Below, piece after piece: positions 10,217 to 19,244 of a stretch of 64,000 bases of DNA (position 1 is its first letter; the number at the start of each line of letters is the position of its first letter). Position numbers and translations under genes: made by a program. Below the pieces are notes generated by a model. The model was not told where the DNA came from. It did no database searches and saw nothing but the letters and a program-made list of their open reading frames with translations. Location: the NCBI GenBank assembly GCA_003001975.1, contig PVUG01000006.1, positions 182,557 to 246,556 on the forward strand, read 5' to 3'. The DNA is from Martelella mediterranea (lineage in GTDB: Bacteria > Pseudomonadota > Alphaproteobacteria > Rhizobiales > Rhizobiaceae).

Positions 10217-12406
10217 ATGCGTAGGGCCGCAATCGTCATTGCCTGGATCATTACGTCGATTTTTGTGCTGGGTCTGGTCACCTTGCCGATCGACCTGCGC
10301 ACGCAGATTGTTGTGAGTGCGGTTGCCGTTGCGGTGATGATGGTGCTCAAGCAGATGCATGCTGAAGGAAACTGGCGTTTGATTGCGCTTGCTTTCGGCA
10401 CATCCATTGTGCTGCGCTATGTCTTCTGGCGCACCACGAGCACGCTTCCGCCGATCACCGAGCTTCAGAACTTCATTCCCGGCCTTATGCTTTATTGTGC
10501 GGAGATGTTTTCGGTCGGCATGCTGGCGCTCAGCCTGTTCGTGGTCTCCTTTCCGCTTCCCGTGCGTCCGCGCTGGGGCAAGCTTGAAGGCGATCTTCCC
10601 TATGTGGACGTCTATGTCCCGTCCTACAATGAGGACGCCACGTTGCTGTCCAATACCCTGGCGGCCGCCAAGGCGATGGATTACCCGCCCGAAAAGCTGA
10701 AAGTCTACCTGCTGGATGACGGGGGCTCTGAACAGAAGCGCAATTCCAAGAACCTTGTGGAAGCCAGCCTTGCCCAGACGCGCCATCGTGAGCTGAGGCA
10801 GCTCTGTGCCGAACTCGGCGTCGGCTACCTGACCCGGCCGCGCAACGAGCATGCCAAGGCCGGCAACATGAACCATGCGCTGCAATATACCACGGGCGAC
10901 CTGATCGCCGTGTTCGATGCCGACCATGCGCCGACCAACGACTTTCTGCAGGAAACCGTTGGATATTTTCAGGAGGACCCCAAGCTCTTCCTCGCCCAGA
11001 CGCCGCATTTTTTCATCAATCCGGACCCGCTTGAACGCAATCTGCGGACTTATGAACTGATGCCGAGCGAGAACGAAATGTTCTACGGCATTATCCAGCG
11101 CGGCCTCGACAAGTGGAACGCATCCTTCTTCTGCGGATCGGCCGCAGTGTTGCGGCGCGAGGCGCTTGCCTCGGTGAACGGCTTTTCCGGTGTGTCGATC
11201 ACGGAAGACTGCGAAACGGCCGTGGAGCTGCACTCCAACGGCTGGAACAGCGTTTATATCGACCGGCCGTTGATTGCCGGTTTGCAGCCTGCGACCTTCT
11301 CGAGCTTCATCGGCCAGCGCAGCCGCTGGGCCCAAGGGATGATGCAGATCCTGCGCTTCAAGTTTCCGATCCTGCTGCGCGGCCTGACCATACCGCAGCG
11401 CCTGTGCTACATGTCGTCCAACCTGTTCTGGCTGTTTCCGTTTGCGCGCGCGTCCTTCATGATCGCACCGCTCTGCTACCTGTTTTTCGGCCTGCAGATA
11501 TTCGATGCGTCCGGCGGCGAGTTTCTCGCCTATACGCTGTCCTATCTGATCGTGAACATGCTGATTCAGAACTATCTTTTCGGTCAGTTCCGATGGCCGT
11601 GGATTTCCGAACTCTATGAATATATCCAGACGGTGCATCTGATGCCCGCCGTCGTTTCCGCGATCATCAATCCCAAGAAACCGTCCTTCAAGGTCACGGC
11701 GAAGGATGAATCGATCGAGCACAGCCGTCTTTCGGAAATCAGCCGACCGTTCTTCATCATCTTCTTCATCTTCGTCGCCGCCATGGTGATGATGGTCTAC
11801 AGGCTTTATGCCGAACCCTATCTGGCAGGGGTGACCTGGGTCGTGGGCGGCTGGAACTTCCTCAACCTGTTCCTGACGGCGGCTGCGCTCGGCGTGGTGT
11901 CGGAGGTCGGCGAACGGCAGAAGGCGCGGCGGGTGAAAATGTCCCGGCGCTGCGAACTGGTGATCGGCGACAGTGTCTATCGCGGAACCATCGAGGACGT
12001 CTCGACCGATGGTGCGGGGCTTCAGGTGCAGGTGCGCGATCTCGACAGGCTGCGCCCCGGCACCCATGCATTGCTGCGCGTCGAGCCGCACAGCGGCGGT
12101 GATCCCGGCGAAGTGCCGGTGATGATCCGTCATGCGCGTTCGCTTGGCGAACTGGCGATGGTCGGCTGTCGTTATGCGCCGGTCAGCAGCCTGCATTATT
12201 CCGTGGTGTCCGATCTCATGTTCGCCAATTCGGACCGCTGGCAGCAGCTCTTGCAGTCGCGCAAGAATGATCCCGGAACGCTCGGCGGCACCTTCTGGTT
12301 CATCAAGATGTCGCTGCGGCAGATGGGGCGCGGCATGAGCTATTTCATCGGGAAATATCAGCCGAATACCGGCGGCGCACCGGTCAAGGCGAGGGGCAAG
12401 AGCTGA
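10217..12406 (+). CDS. bcsA: Cellulose synthase catalytic subunit BcsA (UDP-forming)
   Basis: 729 residues. Transmembrane helices at the start are followed by the GT2 glycosyltransferase core with LLDDGGS (D167 region), DADH (D234, D236), TED (329-331) and QRSRW (367-371), then further membrane helices to about 560. The PilZ domain has R567-x3-R571 and D-x-S-x2-G near 594, the c-di-GMP contact motifs, so synthesis should be switched on by c-di-GMP. It polymerises UDP-glucose and feeds the chain through the inner membrane to BcsB. Its stop overlaps the bcsB start (ATGA). Confidence 0.96.
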   Translation: MRRAAIVIAWIITSIFVLGLVTLPIDLRTQIVVSAVAVAVMMVLKQMHAEGNWRLIALAFGTSIVLRYVFWRTTSTLPPITELQNFIPGLMLYCAEMFSVGMLALSLFVVSFPLPVRPRWGKLEGDLPYVDVYVPSYNEDATLLSNTLAAAKAMDYPPEKLKVYLLDDGGSEQKRNSKNLVEASLAQTRHRELRQLCAELGVGYLTRPRNEHAKAGNMNHALQYTTGDLIAVFDADHAPTNDFLQETVGYFQEDPKLFLAQTPHFFINPDPLERNLRTYELMPSENEMFYGIIQRGLDKWNASFFCGSAAVLRREALASVNGFSGVSITEDCETAVELHSNGWNSVYIDRPLIAGLQPATFSSFIGQRSRWAQGMMQILRFKFPILLRGLTIPQRLCYMSSNLFWLFPFARASFMIAPLCYLFFGLQIFDASGGEFLAYTLSYLIVNMLIQNYLFGQFRWPWISELYEYIQTVHLMPAVVSAIINPKKPSFKVTAKDESIEHSRLSEISRPFFIIFFIFVAAMVMMVYRLYAEPYLAGVTWVVGGWNFLNLFLTAAALGVVSEVGERQKARRVKMSRRCELVIGDSVYRGTIEDVSTDGAGLQVQVRDLDRLRPGTHALLRVEPHSGGDPGEVPVMIRHARSLGELAMVGCRYAPVSSLHYSVVSDLMFANSDRWQQLLQSRKNDPGTLGGTFWFIKMSLRQMGRGMSYFIGKYQPNTGGAPVKARGKS

Positions 12407-14742
12407 TGAAACGGATCCTGCTTTTTCTTGTTGTGTTCATTGCAGGCCCGCAGCTGGCAGCCGCACAGACGGCGGCGCCTTTTGATATGGGCTCCGATGG
12501 GTCCGGTCCGCCGCCGCAGGCGGTTGATCCGGCACAGCCCCAGCCGTCAACATCGCCGGCCTCGCAGGCGGCTTCGGCCACCGGTGAGGGCATTCCGTTT
12601 TTCCGCTATGTCATTCCCGCCGACCAGATGCGGATCGAAGGCGAAAACGTCGAACGCTCCTGGTCGGTGTACCTGACCGAAGAACAGGCGCGCTCGTCCG
12701 TAAAGTTCAACATCGGCTATCAGAATTCGATTTTCGTCGCGCCGGAATTTTCGCGACTGACGGTTTCCTTCAACAATGTCGAGGTTGCCCGTCCGCCGCT
12801 GACATCTTCGGAGCGACAGTCCGACATGCGCTTCGACGTGCCCGATGGCGTATTGAAGCCCGGCTACAATCTCGTTTCCTTCAACATCAAGCAGCGCCAC
12901 AGAACCGATTGCGATCTCGATTCGACCTATGACCTGTGGACGGATATCGATCCGGAGCGGACATTCCTGCTGTTCGACAATCCCGACGCCGGGATGATGT
13001 CGACAACGGACGATATTCGCGCCATCGGGGTCGATTCCATCGGCCGCACCCAGTTCCATATCGTGGCGCCGGGCCTCAGCGACACGATTGCCGCCGATCC
13101 GATGCTGGAACTGGCGCAGGGGCTTGCGCTTCTGGCGGACATGCCGAACACCTTCTTTACCTATTCGAAATCCGAACCGGCGCGGTTCGCCTCGGGCGTT
13201 CTGCCGGTCTATGTCGGCACGCCTGCGGAGCTGCAGCCGCTTCTGGGCGACGCGCTGCCTGATATCGGCACCACCCAGTCGGCCCGTTTCGTCTCCACCA
13301 ACGCGCTTGGCCAGAGCGTGCTCGTTCTGATGGCCCCATCCTGGCAGCGGATCGGTCCGCTGATCGACGGCATCACCACGCCGGCCGCCCGCAGTGCCGC
13401 CCAGAAAGAGGAAGCCTATTCGACCCATTCCTGGCGCAAGCAGGATACGCAGCTTCTGACCGGCCATCGCACGCTGACCTTCGAGCAGCTCGGTATTCCC
13501 TCGCAGGAGTTTTCCGGTCGCGTTTTCCGTGCCGAATTTGCCATCGGCCTGCCGGCCGACTTTTATGCCGATGCCTATGGTGAGGCCCGGCTTTTGCTCG
13601 ATGCCGCCTATGGGCCGATCGTGCTGCCCGGCAGCCGGCTGCATGTCTTCGTCAACGATCAACTGGCGGCAACATGGCCGATCAGCACAGTCAACGGCGC
13701 CGTGCTTCGGCGCACGCCGGTGCGCTTCACCATGCGCCACCTGAAGCCGGGCGTGAACAAGATTGTTCTCGAAGCGGCGCTTTTGACCAAGGAAGATGCC
13801 GCCTGTCTGCCGGGAGCGACAGCCGACGACACGCCGCGCTTTGCCGTGTTTGATACAAGTGAATTCGAAATGCCCAATTTCGGGCGGGTGGCGCAGGTTC
13901 CCAATCTGTGGGCGACCAGCGGAACGGCGTTTCCCTATTCACGCCATGAGGAGCGTATTCCTCTCTACATGGACAGCCTCAACGGCGACACGATGAGCGC
14001 GGCTTCGGATTTCGTGGCGAAACTGGCCAATGCCGCACGCCGCCAGATTCCCATCGACGTGGTGCACGCGGTCGAGGATGTCGGTGACGGCGATGCGATT
14101 TTCCTCGGCAGTATCGGCACGGTGCCCGCCCAGGCATTGCGGGAGGCCAAGATTTCCCAGACCAGCCGCAGCGTGTGGACCCAGCAGGTCGGCGGCGAGG
14201 CCAATTATTCGGAGGGGCCGGAAACCACGATCGAGGAGTGGGACGAGGCGGTGACCGCCGGGTGGTACAACTGGATCTTCGAGGTCGAGAAGTATCTGAA
14301 ACGCAATTACGATCTCTCCTTCGAGACGCTGCGCTTCCTGCCGCGGCCGGATGACGATTATCTGCCGCCGAACTCGATTTCGATGATCATCGCCCAGGAA
14401 CCGAGCCCGGACGATGACGGGGCCTGGACCGTGATCTCCGCCCCGACCCACGAAAATCTCTCCAATGGCATGATGGCGCTGACCAAACGCCAGCACTGGG
14501 ACGCGGTGCAGGGCCGGATCACCACCTATAACCGCAATACCGGCGTGATCGACAATGTCGGCATCGGATCGACCGTGTTCATCTTCGATACGCCGTTTTC
14601 GATCAGCAATATCCGGCTGGTGCTGACCAACTGGTTCTCGACCAACACCATGTCGTTTTCGCTGGCACTGGTGATCGGAACCGTCCTGCTCGGGATTGCC
14701 ACCAAGCAGATGCTGACCCGTTTCGGCCGTTACGACGAATGA
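12406..14742 (+). CDS. bcsB: Cellulose synthase regulatory/export subunit BcsB
   Basis: 778 residues: signal peptide ending near AAAQ, a Pro/Ser linker, a large periplasmic region with repeated carbohydrate-binding and flavodoxin-like modules (motifs FNNVEVARPPLT, NLVSFNIKQRHRTDCD), and a single C-terminal transmembrane helix (about 750-770) that docks on BcsA. It is translationally coupled to bcsA by a one-base overlap. No bcsZ endoglucanase or further bcs gene follows. Confidence 0.93.
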   Translation: MKRILLFLVVFIAGPQLAAAQTAAPFDMGSDGSGPPPQAVDPAQPQPSTSPASQAASATGEGIPFFRYVIPADQMRIEGENVERSWSVYLTEEQARSSVKFNIGYQNSIFVAPEFSRLTVSFNNVEVARPPLTSSERQSDMRFDVPDGVLKPGYNLVSFNIKQRHRTDCDLDSTYDLWTDIDPERTFLLFDNPDAGMMSTTDDIRAIGVDSIGRTQFHIVAPGLSDTIAADPMLELAQGLALLADMPNTFFTYSKSEPARFASGVLPVYVGTPAELQPLLGDALPDIGTTQSARFVSTNALGQSVLVLMAPSWQRIGPLIDGITTPAARSAAQKEEAYSTHSWRKQDTQLLTGHRTLTFEQLGIPSQEFSGRVFRAEFAIGLPADFYADAYGEARLLLDAAYGPIVLPGSRLHVFVNDQLAATWPISTVNGAVLRRTPVRFTMRHLKPGVNKIVLEAALLTKEDAACLPGATADDTPRFAVFDTSEFEMPNFGRVAQVPNLWATSGTAFPYSRHEERIPLYMDSLNGDTMSAASDFVAKLANAARRQIPIDVVHAVEDVGDGDAIFLGSIGTVPAQALREAKISQTSRSVWTQQVGGEANYSEGPETTIEEWDEAVTAGWYNWIFEVEKYLKRNYDLSFETLRFLPRPDDDYLPPNSISMIIAQEPSPDDDGAWTVISAPTHENLSNGMMALTKRQHWDAVQGRITTYNRNTGVIDNVGIGSTVFIFDTPFSISNIRLVLTNWFSTNTMSFSLALVIGTVLLGIATKQMLTRFGRYDE

Positions 14743-14800
14743 TATCAGGGATCGGTATTATCGGTCCCCCAGACTGCTGACAAAGCTCGTCCCGCGTCTT

Positions 14801-14915
14801 TCGTCATACCGGCCTTGAGCCGGTATCCAGGGCCGCTTGTTGTGCGCTTCCAGAAAGAGTCTTTGCGCGCAAGGACTTGGCCCTTACTGATTTCCGGCTC
14901 AAGGCCGGAATGACG
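14801..14915. repeat. REP-like palindromic element pair, inverted
   Basis: 14801-14830 carries TCGTCAT-ACCGGCCTTGAGCCGGTAT and 14891-14915 carries the reverse-complement version (TTCCGGCTCAAGGCCGGAAT then GACG). Each copy is itself palindromic around GGCC/GAGCCGG. Such CGTCAT-palindrome units are typical intergenic repeats of alphaproteobacteria. As an inverted pair after bcsB they could fold into a long hairpin that ends the bcs transcript. Confidence 0.7.
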
Positions 14916-14976
14916 GCGGGGAAGGACGCAAAACCACGATTGCTTGCCGGGTTTGTCAGCAGTCTGGGGATCGGTT

Positions 14977-15900
14977 TCACCGGTCCTTGGGTAAAAACGC
15001 CTGAAACCCGATCACTGCCGCGCCGGCAAGGCCGGGCTCTTCGCCGCTTGCCGCGGGCACGATCAGCGGATGGGCGGGTTTCGACAGGGTCAACGGGCGC
15101 ACCGCCTCGTCGATTGCCGCCACGAGCGCATGGTTGCGGGCAAGTCCGCCACCGGCGGGAACGATGGTCGCGCCGGTGAGGTTGACCGCCATGGCCAAAG
15201 GCCCGGCGACGAGCTGCAGAAACACCTCCACCGTACGCGCAGGCCCGGTGTCGCCCGCCTGCCAGCCGGACAATATGGCTCTTGCCGTATCGTTCTTTCC
15301 GTGAAGATGGGTGTGGAGGCGCTCAAGGCCCGGCGCTCCGGCGACGGTATCGAGGCAGCCCGAAAGGCCGCATCCACAGGCAAAATGCGGTATCGGCGTA
15401 TCGCCGGCCATGAGCGGTACCACCGGGCCATGGCCCCATTCGCCCGCAAAACCGCCGGCGGTGTTGATCAGCCGCCTGCCGGAAACGAGGCCGCCGCCGA
15501 CCCCGGTTCCGAAAATGACGCCGAAAACGATATCATGTCCCTTGCCGGCGCCGAACACGGCTTCGGCAAGGGCAAAACAGTCGGCATCATTGGCAATGTG
15601 CACGGGAATGCCGGTCTGGCGGTGCAGATCGGTTTTCAGGTCGGTGTCGTGGATTGCCGGTATATTGGCCACGATCAGTTTTCCGGTTTTTGGGTCGACA
15701 ACCCCGGCAAGCGAGATGGCGATGGCATCCGGCCGTTGCGGCAGGGCCGCTGCAAGGCTCGCAAGCCGGTCCAGAAACGCGGCGTGGTCCTGCGCCGGCG
15801 TGTCGAAGCGGGTCACAGCGCCCGGCATCTGTCCGTCGGAGGCCAGGGCCGCACGGATCGATGTGCCGCCGATATCGAAACACAGGATTGAACGCGTCAT
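14977..15900 (-). CDS. ROK-family sugar kinase (N-acetylglucosamine/glucokinase type)
   Basis: 307 residues from the ATG at 15900 (AGGGAG eight bases upstream). It opens with the phosphate-binding CFDIGGTSIRAAL (residues 5-17), continues with NDADCFALAEA, GVIFGTGVGGGL and GGFAGEWGHGP, and contains the ROK zinc motif as H-F-A-C-G-C-G-L-S-G-C-L-D. This makes it an ATP-dependent hexose or N-acetylglucosamine kinase of the cytoplasm; the sugar is not settled by sequence. It lies 23 bp after the diguanylate cyclase gene on the same strand, so the two are probably co-transcribed. Confidence 0.85.
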   Translation of the reverse strand: MTRSILCFDIGGTSIRAALASDGQMPGAVTRFDTPAQDHAAFLDRLASLAAALPQRPDAIAISLAGVVDPKTGKLIVANIPAIHDTDLKTDLHRQTGIPVHIANDADCFALAEAVFGAGKGHDIVFGVIFGTGVGGGLVSGRRLINTAGGFAGEWGHGPVVPLMAGDTPIPHFACGCGLSGCLDTVAGAPGLERLHTHLHGKNDTARAILSGWQAGDTGPARTVEVFLQLVAGPLAMAVNLTGATIVPAGGGLARNHALVAAIDEAVRPLTLSKPAHPLIVPAASGEEPGLAGAAVIGFQAFLPKDR

Positions 15901-15923
15901 CGCATGCTCCCTTGAAAAAGGCC

Positions 15924-17231
15924 TCACGCGGTGATTTTTACCCGATTGCGCCCTTCCGTCTTTGCTGTGTAGAGCGCCTTGTCGGCCAGATCAACGATGT
16001 CGGGCTGGCTGGCCTGCGGGTTGAACACCGATACACCGATGCTGACGGTCAACTGACTTTCGCTGCCATCCGGCAGCACCATGGTATGTTCGGATATCGC
16101 CTTGCGGACCCGCTCGGCGATTGCGGCCGCCTCATAGGCTCTCAGCCCCGGCATGATCATCACGAACTCCTCACCGCCATAGCGGTAGGCACGATCTCCG
16201 TCGCGGGCGTTTTCCGAAATGACCTGGGCCACCTGGCGCAAAACGTCGTCACCGGCAAGGTGGCCATAGGTGTCGTTGAAGACCTTGAAGTGATCGACAT
16301 CGATGATCAGCAGGGCAAAGGGCTGGTTTGTCTCGCGTGCGGTTTGTATTCTTGTATCGAGGACCCGGTCGAATTCGCGGCGATTGTCGAGGCCGGTCAG
16401 CCCGTCGGCACGGGCGGCTGCGGCGAGTTTGTCTTCCTGCTGGATGATCTGCTTCATCATCGCATTGAAGGCCCGGGCGACGGAGGCCAGTTCCGGCGGG
16501 ACCCGCACTTCGATCTCCCGGTCGCGTTCTCCGTTGGCAACCCGCATTGCGCCTTCGACAAGCTTGTCCGTGCTGCGGATCAGGGCCTGATCGATGATGT
16601 AGATGCCGGCTGCGGCAAACAGGAAGGCGAACAATCCGGCCAGTCCGGCAAAGAGCTCGAGGCTTTTCATAACTTCAAGCGCGCGGGCATGGCTCTGCTC
16701 GTTGAGGATACGCATCGTCTCGGCAATATCCTCGATGCGTTTGCCGGTTTCCGCGATAGCGCTTTCAAAACGGATCAGGGTCGGATCGACCGTTCCCTCC
16801 TGAGGCTCGACGGCAGAGGCAGCACGGAGAAGCGCGGACCATTGCTGCTCCACGCCCTCAAGGATCGGGATGAAGGCGGGATGTTCGCCAGTGATCTGTT
16901 CCAGATCGCGCAGGTGGGTGGCGACTTCTCGCTCGGCAGCTTCGAATGTGATGCGATAGTGTTCTTCGCCGCTGTTGGCGTAGTCATTCACCGAGGCGGC
17001 GATATCCCAGAGATTGCTCTGGATCCGTTCCAGCGAAACGAGCACGCGGTGCTGGGTGTGGAGGACATTGCGGAACGGCTCGGCAACCTGCTGGCGATAC
17101 TGGGTGTACCAGACGGTCGACAGCAGGACGACGGGCAGCAGCGCAAGAGCAAAACCGAACACAAGCCAGGCCCGCAAGGAAAGGCTTTGCAGCCATCGCC
17201 TGATGTTACCGGCCTTGATGTCGTCATCCAT
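15924..17231 (-). CDS. Membrane diguanylate cyclase (HAMP-like, GGDEF)
   Basis: 435 residues. One transmembrane helix at 22-41, a periplasmic helical sensor (about 45-190), a second helix (about 192-214), a HAMP-like stretch (215-270) and a GGDEF domain. The active-site loop is GGEEF (352-356) and an RxxD inhibitory site RDGD (343-346) stands five residues before it, so an active, product-inhibited cyclase is expected. Its closeness to bcsA, whose PilZ domain binds c-di-GMP, suggests it may feed cellulose synthesis; this link is inferred from position. Confidence 0.9.
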   Translation of the reverse strand: MDDDIKAGNIRRWLQSLSLRAWLVFGFALALLPVVLLSTVWYTQYRQQVAEPFRNVLHTQHRVLVSLERIQSNLWDIAASVNDYANSGEEHYRITFEAAEREVATHLRDLEQITGEHPAFIPILEGVEQQWSALLRAASAVEPQEGTVDPTLIRFESAIAETGKRIEDIAETMRILNEQSHARALEVMKSLELFAGLAGLFAFLFAAAGIYIIDQALIRSTDKLVEGAMRVANGERDREIEVRVPPELASVARAFNAMMKQIIQQEDKLAAAARADGLTGLDNRREFDRVLDTRIQTARETNQPFALLIIDVDHFKVFNDTYGHLAGDDVLRQVAQVISENARDGDRAYRYGGEEFVMIMPGLRAYEAAAIAERVRKAISEHTMVLPDGSESQLTVSIGVSVFNPQASQPDIVDLADKALYTAKTEGRNRVKITA

Positions 17232-17868
17232 TCGGGTCGTCTCCAGTCCATATATATTATCGGTGCCGGGGCTGCTGCCCGGGGGATGAACAGGGTGTGC
17301 ATGCTGTTCATGTGTTAAGGTCGTCAGACCGCGTCAGCCTTTACATTCCTCTCCTGCCGGCGCCTATGCCGTTGGCCGCCAACGCCCTGAATTTCGTGGG
17401 CGCGAGGCTATGCCGGAGAGCAATGAAATCTGCCATTTGAACCGGGATCGGGGTGAACGGTTCGACTGCACTAAAACCCTTATGCACGGAAAGGTTCAAC
17501 TATCCGTAAGTTGTTTTCGGCTCTCGAACGAGATGTTGTATCGCCGCAAGTACATCAACCTGCAATATCCGTCCCGATATCCGGTGCCACCCGCTCTTTC
17601 AGCCTATAACGGAAATACCGCCCCGGCAGATCAGGCGGCCGGAAACAGCGATCCGCTAGCCGTTGGCGCGCACATAGCGGTCGCTTGAATTCGGGGCGAG
17701 GGCAGCCTGATCCGTATCCTCTGGAGGCTGTTTGGGGAGGTCTGCGTTTTTTGCATAGGGGCCTTGCTGAAAAGGGTCTGTCTCATCCAAATCAAAACGA
17801 TTATATCGGGTTCAACAGCAATTGATGAGCGTCCCTCAAGCGAGACGCCTGATTGAAGAGACAAGAAG
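17232..17868. other. Intergenic region with an 8-bp inverted repeat
   Basis: 637 bp between the cyclase start and the first DUF1127 gene. ATGAACAG and CTGTTCAT form a perfect inverted repeat spaced by ten bases at 17286-17311, 55 bp before the cyclase start, a possible operator. The rest shows no gene I trust; a 92-codon frame at 17410-17688 lacks any coding character. Confidence 0.35.
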
Positions 17869-18012
17869 ATGAACGTCACACGCAGCCTCAGCAACTGGAT
17901 GAAATACCGCCGCACCGTCAGCGAGCTGGATCGTATGTCCAGCCGCGAACTGTCCGACCTCGGCATCAACCGCGAAGACATTCGCCGGATCGCACGCCGG
18001 GCTTCGTTCTAA
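17869..18012 (+). CDS. DUF1127 small basic protein A
   Basis: A 47-residue protein (MNVTRSLSNWMKYRRT...) with the DUF1127 core RELSDLGINREDIRRIARR. DUF1127 proteins are small arginine-rich proteins of alphaproteobacteria; some bind RNA and influence phosphate and carbon metabolism or sRNA turnover. ATG at 17869 follows AGAGACAAGAAG. It is followed within 27 bp by a three-hairpin CCUCC-loop RNA array, the same arrangement known for the Rhodobacter DUF1127 gene and its cuckoo sRNAs. Confidence 0.92.
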   Translation: MNVTRSLSNWMKYRRTVSELDRMSSRELSDLGINREDIRRIARRASF

Positions 18013-18038
18013 GCGACGCATAAAGAATTTACAGAATT

Positions 18039-18167
18039 CGAAGGGTATTCTCCTCCTCCTCCCAAATACCCTTCGATAGGTCGGTGATACTCCTCCTCCT
18101 CCCAGTCACTGACCACATCAAATGGCGCTCACCGGATTCCTCCTCCCCCGGTGAGCGCTATTTTTTT
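18039..18167 (+). ncRNA. CCUCC-loop hairpin array, cuckoo/CcsR-like sRNAs
   Basis: Three consecutive stem-loops: 18039-18075 (11-bp stem, loop CTCCTCCTCCTCCC), 18079-18114 (9 bp with one G-U, loop TACTCCTCCTCCTCCCAG) and 18123-18160 (13 bp with one G-U, loop ATTCCTCCTCCC). The last is followed by seven T residues and acts as terminator. Loops exposing CCUCCUCCC downstream of a DUF1127 gene are the hallmark of the cuckoo RNA family (CcsR, UpsM in Rhodobacter), processed from the 3' end of the mRNA. The loops resemble anti-Shine-Dalgarno sequence and could pair with GGAGG. Confidence 0.75.
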
Positions 18168-18393
18168 GTGCTTTTGCAGGCGAGGCGGCGCAAATCCGCT
18201 TGGGATGCGGAATTGCACGTTTTCTGATCAGTTTGGGCGCGCGACAGCGTTAAGCATTGCAGAAAATGCATAGGACTGTTGACGCAAACCCTCTGCCTCA
18301 CGCCCGGGACAGGATCTATATTCCTCATTGTCAGAAGCAAGGATGCGTCGCACGGATGCGACGCCGAGACCTTCAGGTGAAGGGAGAAACGAT

Positions 18394-18537
18394 ATGAGCA
18401 TGACACATAGCTTCAACAACTGGATGAAGTACCGTCAGACGGTCAACGAACTGAACCGCATGAACAACCGCGAACTGGCCGACCTCGGCATCAATCGCGA
18501 AGACATCCGCCGGGTTGCCCGCAAGGCTGCAAAGTAA
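18394..18537 (+). CDS. DUF1127 small basic protein B
   Basis: A 47-residue paralogue of the gene at 17869, with NNWMKYRQTVNELNRM and RELADLGINREDIRRVARK. The ATG at 18394 has GAAGGGAG upstream; a longer reading from 18328 would add residues not found in the family. Same length and nearly the same core as protein A indicate a recent tandem duplication. It lacks the triple hairpin array and has a single terminator hairpin. Confidence 0.92.
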   Translation: MSMTHSFNNWMKYRQTVNELNRMNNRELADLGINREDIRRVARKAAK

Positions 18538-18654
18538 GACCCGGTTCCGTTCGGTGCCGCGGCTTCCTTCATGATGCCGCGTTGATGATACCGATGGAAA
18601 GCCCGGGGCAAGCTGGCGAAAAACGCCGCGCTCCGGCGACAGAAAATCCCCATC

Positions 18655-18692
18655 GCCCTCTGTCCATCCTCCCGGGCAGAGGGTGTTTTTTT
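18655..18692 (+). terminator. Terminator of DUF1127 gene B
   Basis: Stem GCCCTCTG/CAGAGGGT (18655-18662 with 18677-18684), then a run of seven T. Its loop contains CATCCTCCCGG, a degenerate version of the CCUCC loops after gene A. Confidence 0.75.
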
Positions 18693-18923
18693 GCCTGAAA
18701 ACCGACTTTGTCCGGCGTTTGCGCCATGTATAACCGTACCGAAAAATAAAAAATTAGCGTCTTGCTCCGGTCATGATTGTCGCGTAACAAATGCACTATC
18801 GAATTTGTTTGCTAAGTTACGTCTGCGTGAAAGCGCTGGAAACGGTCTTCCTATCAAAATCGAACGACACTGCATGGTGTATATCATGTGAATTTGGAAC
18901 GCACGATTTGAAAGGAAATCGTT

Positions 18924-19133
18924 ATGAGCGTCGGTACCGTTAAATTTTTCAACACCACCAAAGGCTATGGCTTTATCGAACCGGAAGACGGCAGCAAGGA
19001 CGTTTTCGTCCATATCTCCGCTGTTGAGCGCTCCGGCATGACCACGCTGGCCGAAGGCCAGAAGGTCAACTTCGAAGTTGTCGCCGATCGCCGCACGGGC
19101 AAGAGCGCCGCTGAGAACCTCAGCGCCGCCTGA
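18924..19133 (+). CDS. cspA: Cold-shock domain protein (CspA family)
   Basis: 69 residues, single OB-fold cold-shock domain with RNP1 KGYGFIEP (residues 13-20) and RNP2 VFVHIS (27-32). It binds single-stranded RNA/DNA and acts as an RNA chaperone. AAAGGAAATCGTT precedes the ATG. The 130-bp leader (from about 18790) is AT-rich and may carry temperature control, as in other csp genes. A strong terminator follows. Confidence 0.95.
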   Translation: MSVGTVKFFNTTKGYGFIEPEDGSKDVFVHISAVERSGMTTLAEGQKVNFEVVADRRTGKSAAENLSAA

Positions 19134-19176
19134 TTTCCGGGCGCGGACCGGCCATCACGGCCGGGTGAAAAACAAG

Positions 19177-19209
19177 ACCCTCCGGAACGCCTGTTCCGGA
19201 GGGTTTTTT
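19177..19209 (+). terminator. Rho-independent terminator of the cold-shock gene
   Basis: Perfect 12-bp stem ACCCTCCGGAAC/GTTCCGGAGGGT with a GCCT loop and a six-T tail. Confidence 0.9.
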
Positions 19210-19244
19210 CATGCCTGATATGCCGGTTTCGGCCGCAGTTGTCT

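Noticed and set aside
10154..12196. 680-codon open frame on the minus strand across bcsA
   Set aside because: It is the antisense of a gene with complete catalytic motifs; high-GC codon use leaves such frames open by chance. No domain seen.
17440..17500. GGTGAACGGTTCGACTGCAC resembling the start of tmRNA
   Set aside because: The GGGG...GGATTCGAC acceptor pattern and pairing 3' end with CCA are missing.
17761..17800. RpoH-like promoter (CTTG-N17-CATCCAAAT) before DUF1127 gene A
   Set aside because: The -10 half is a poor match to the alphaproteobacterial RpoH consensus; too weak to list as a feature.
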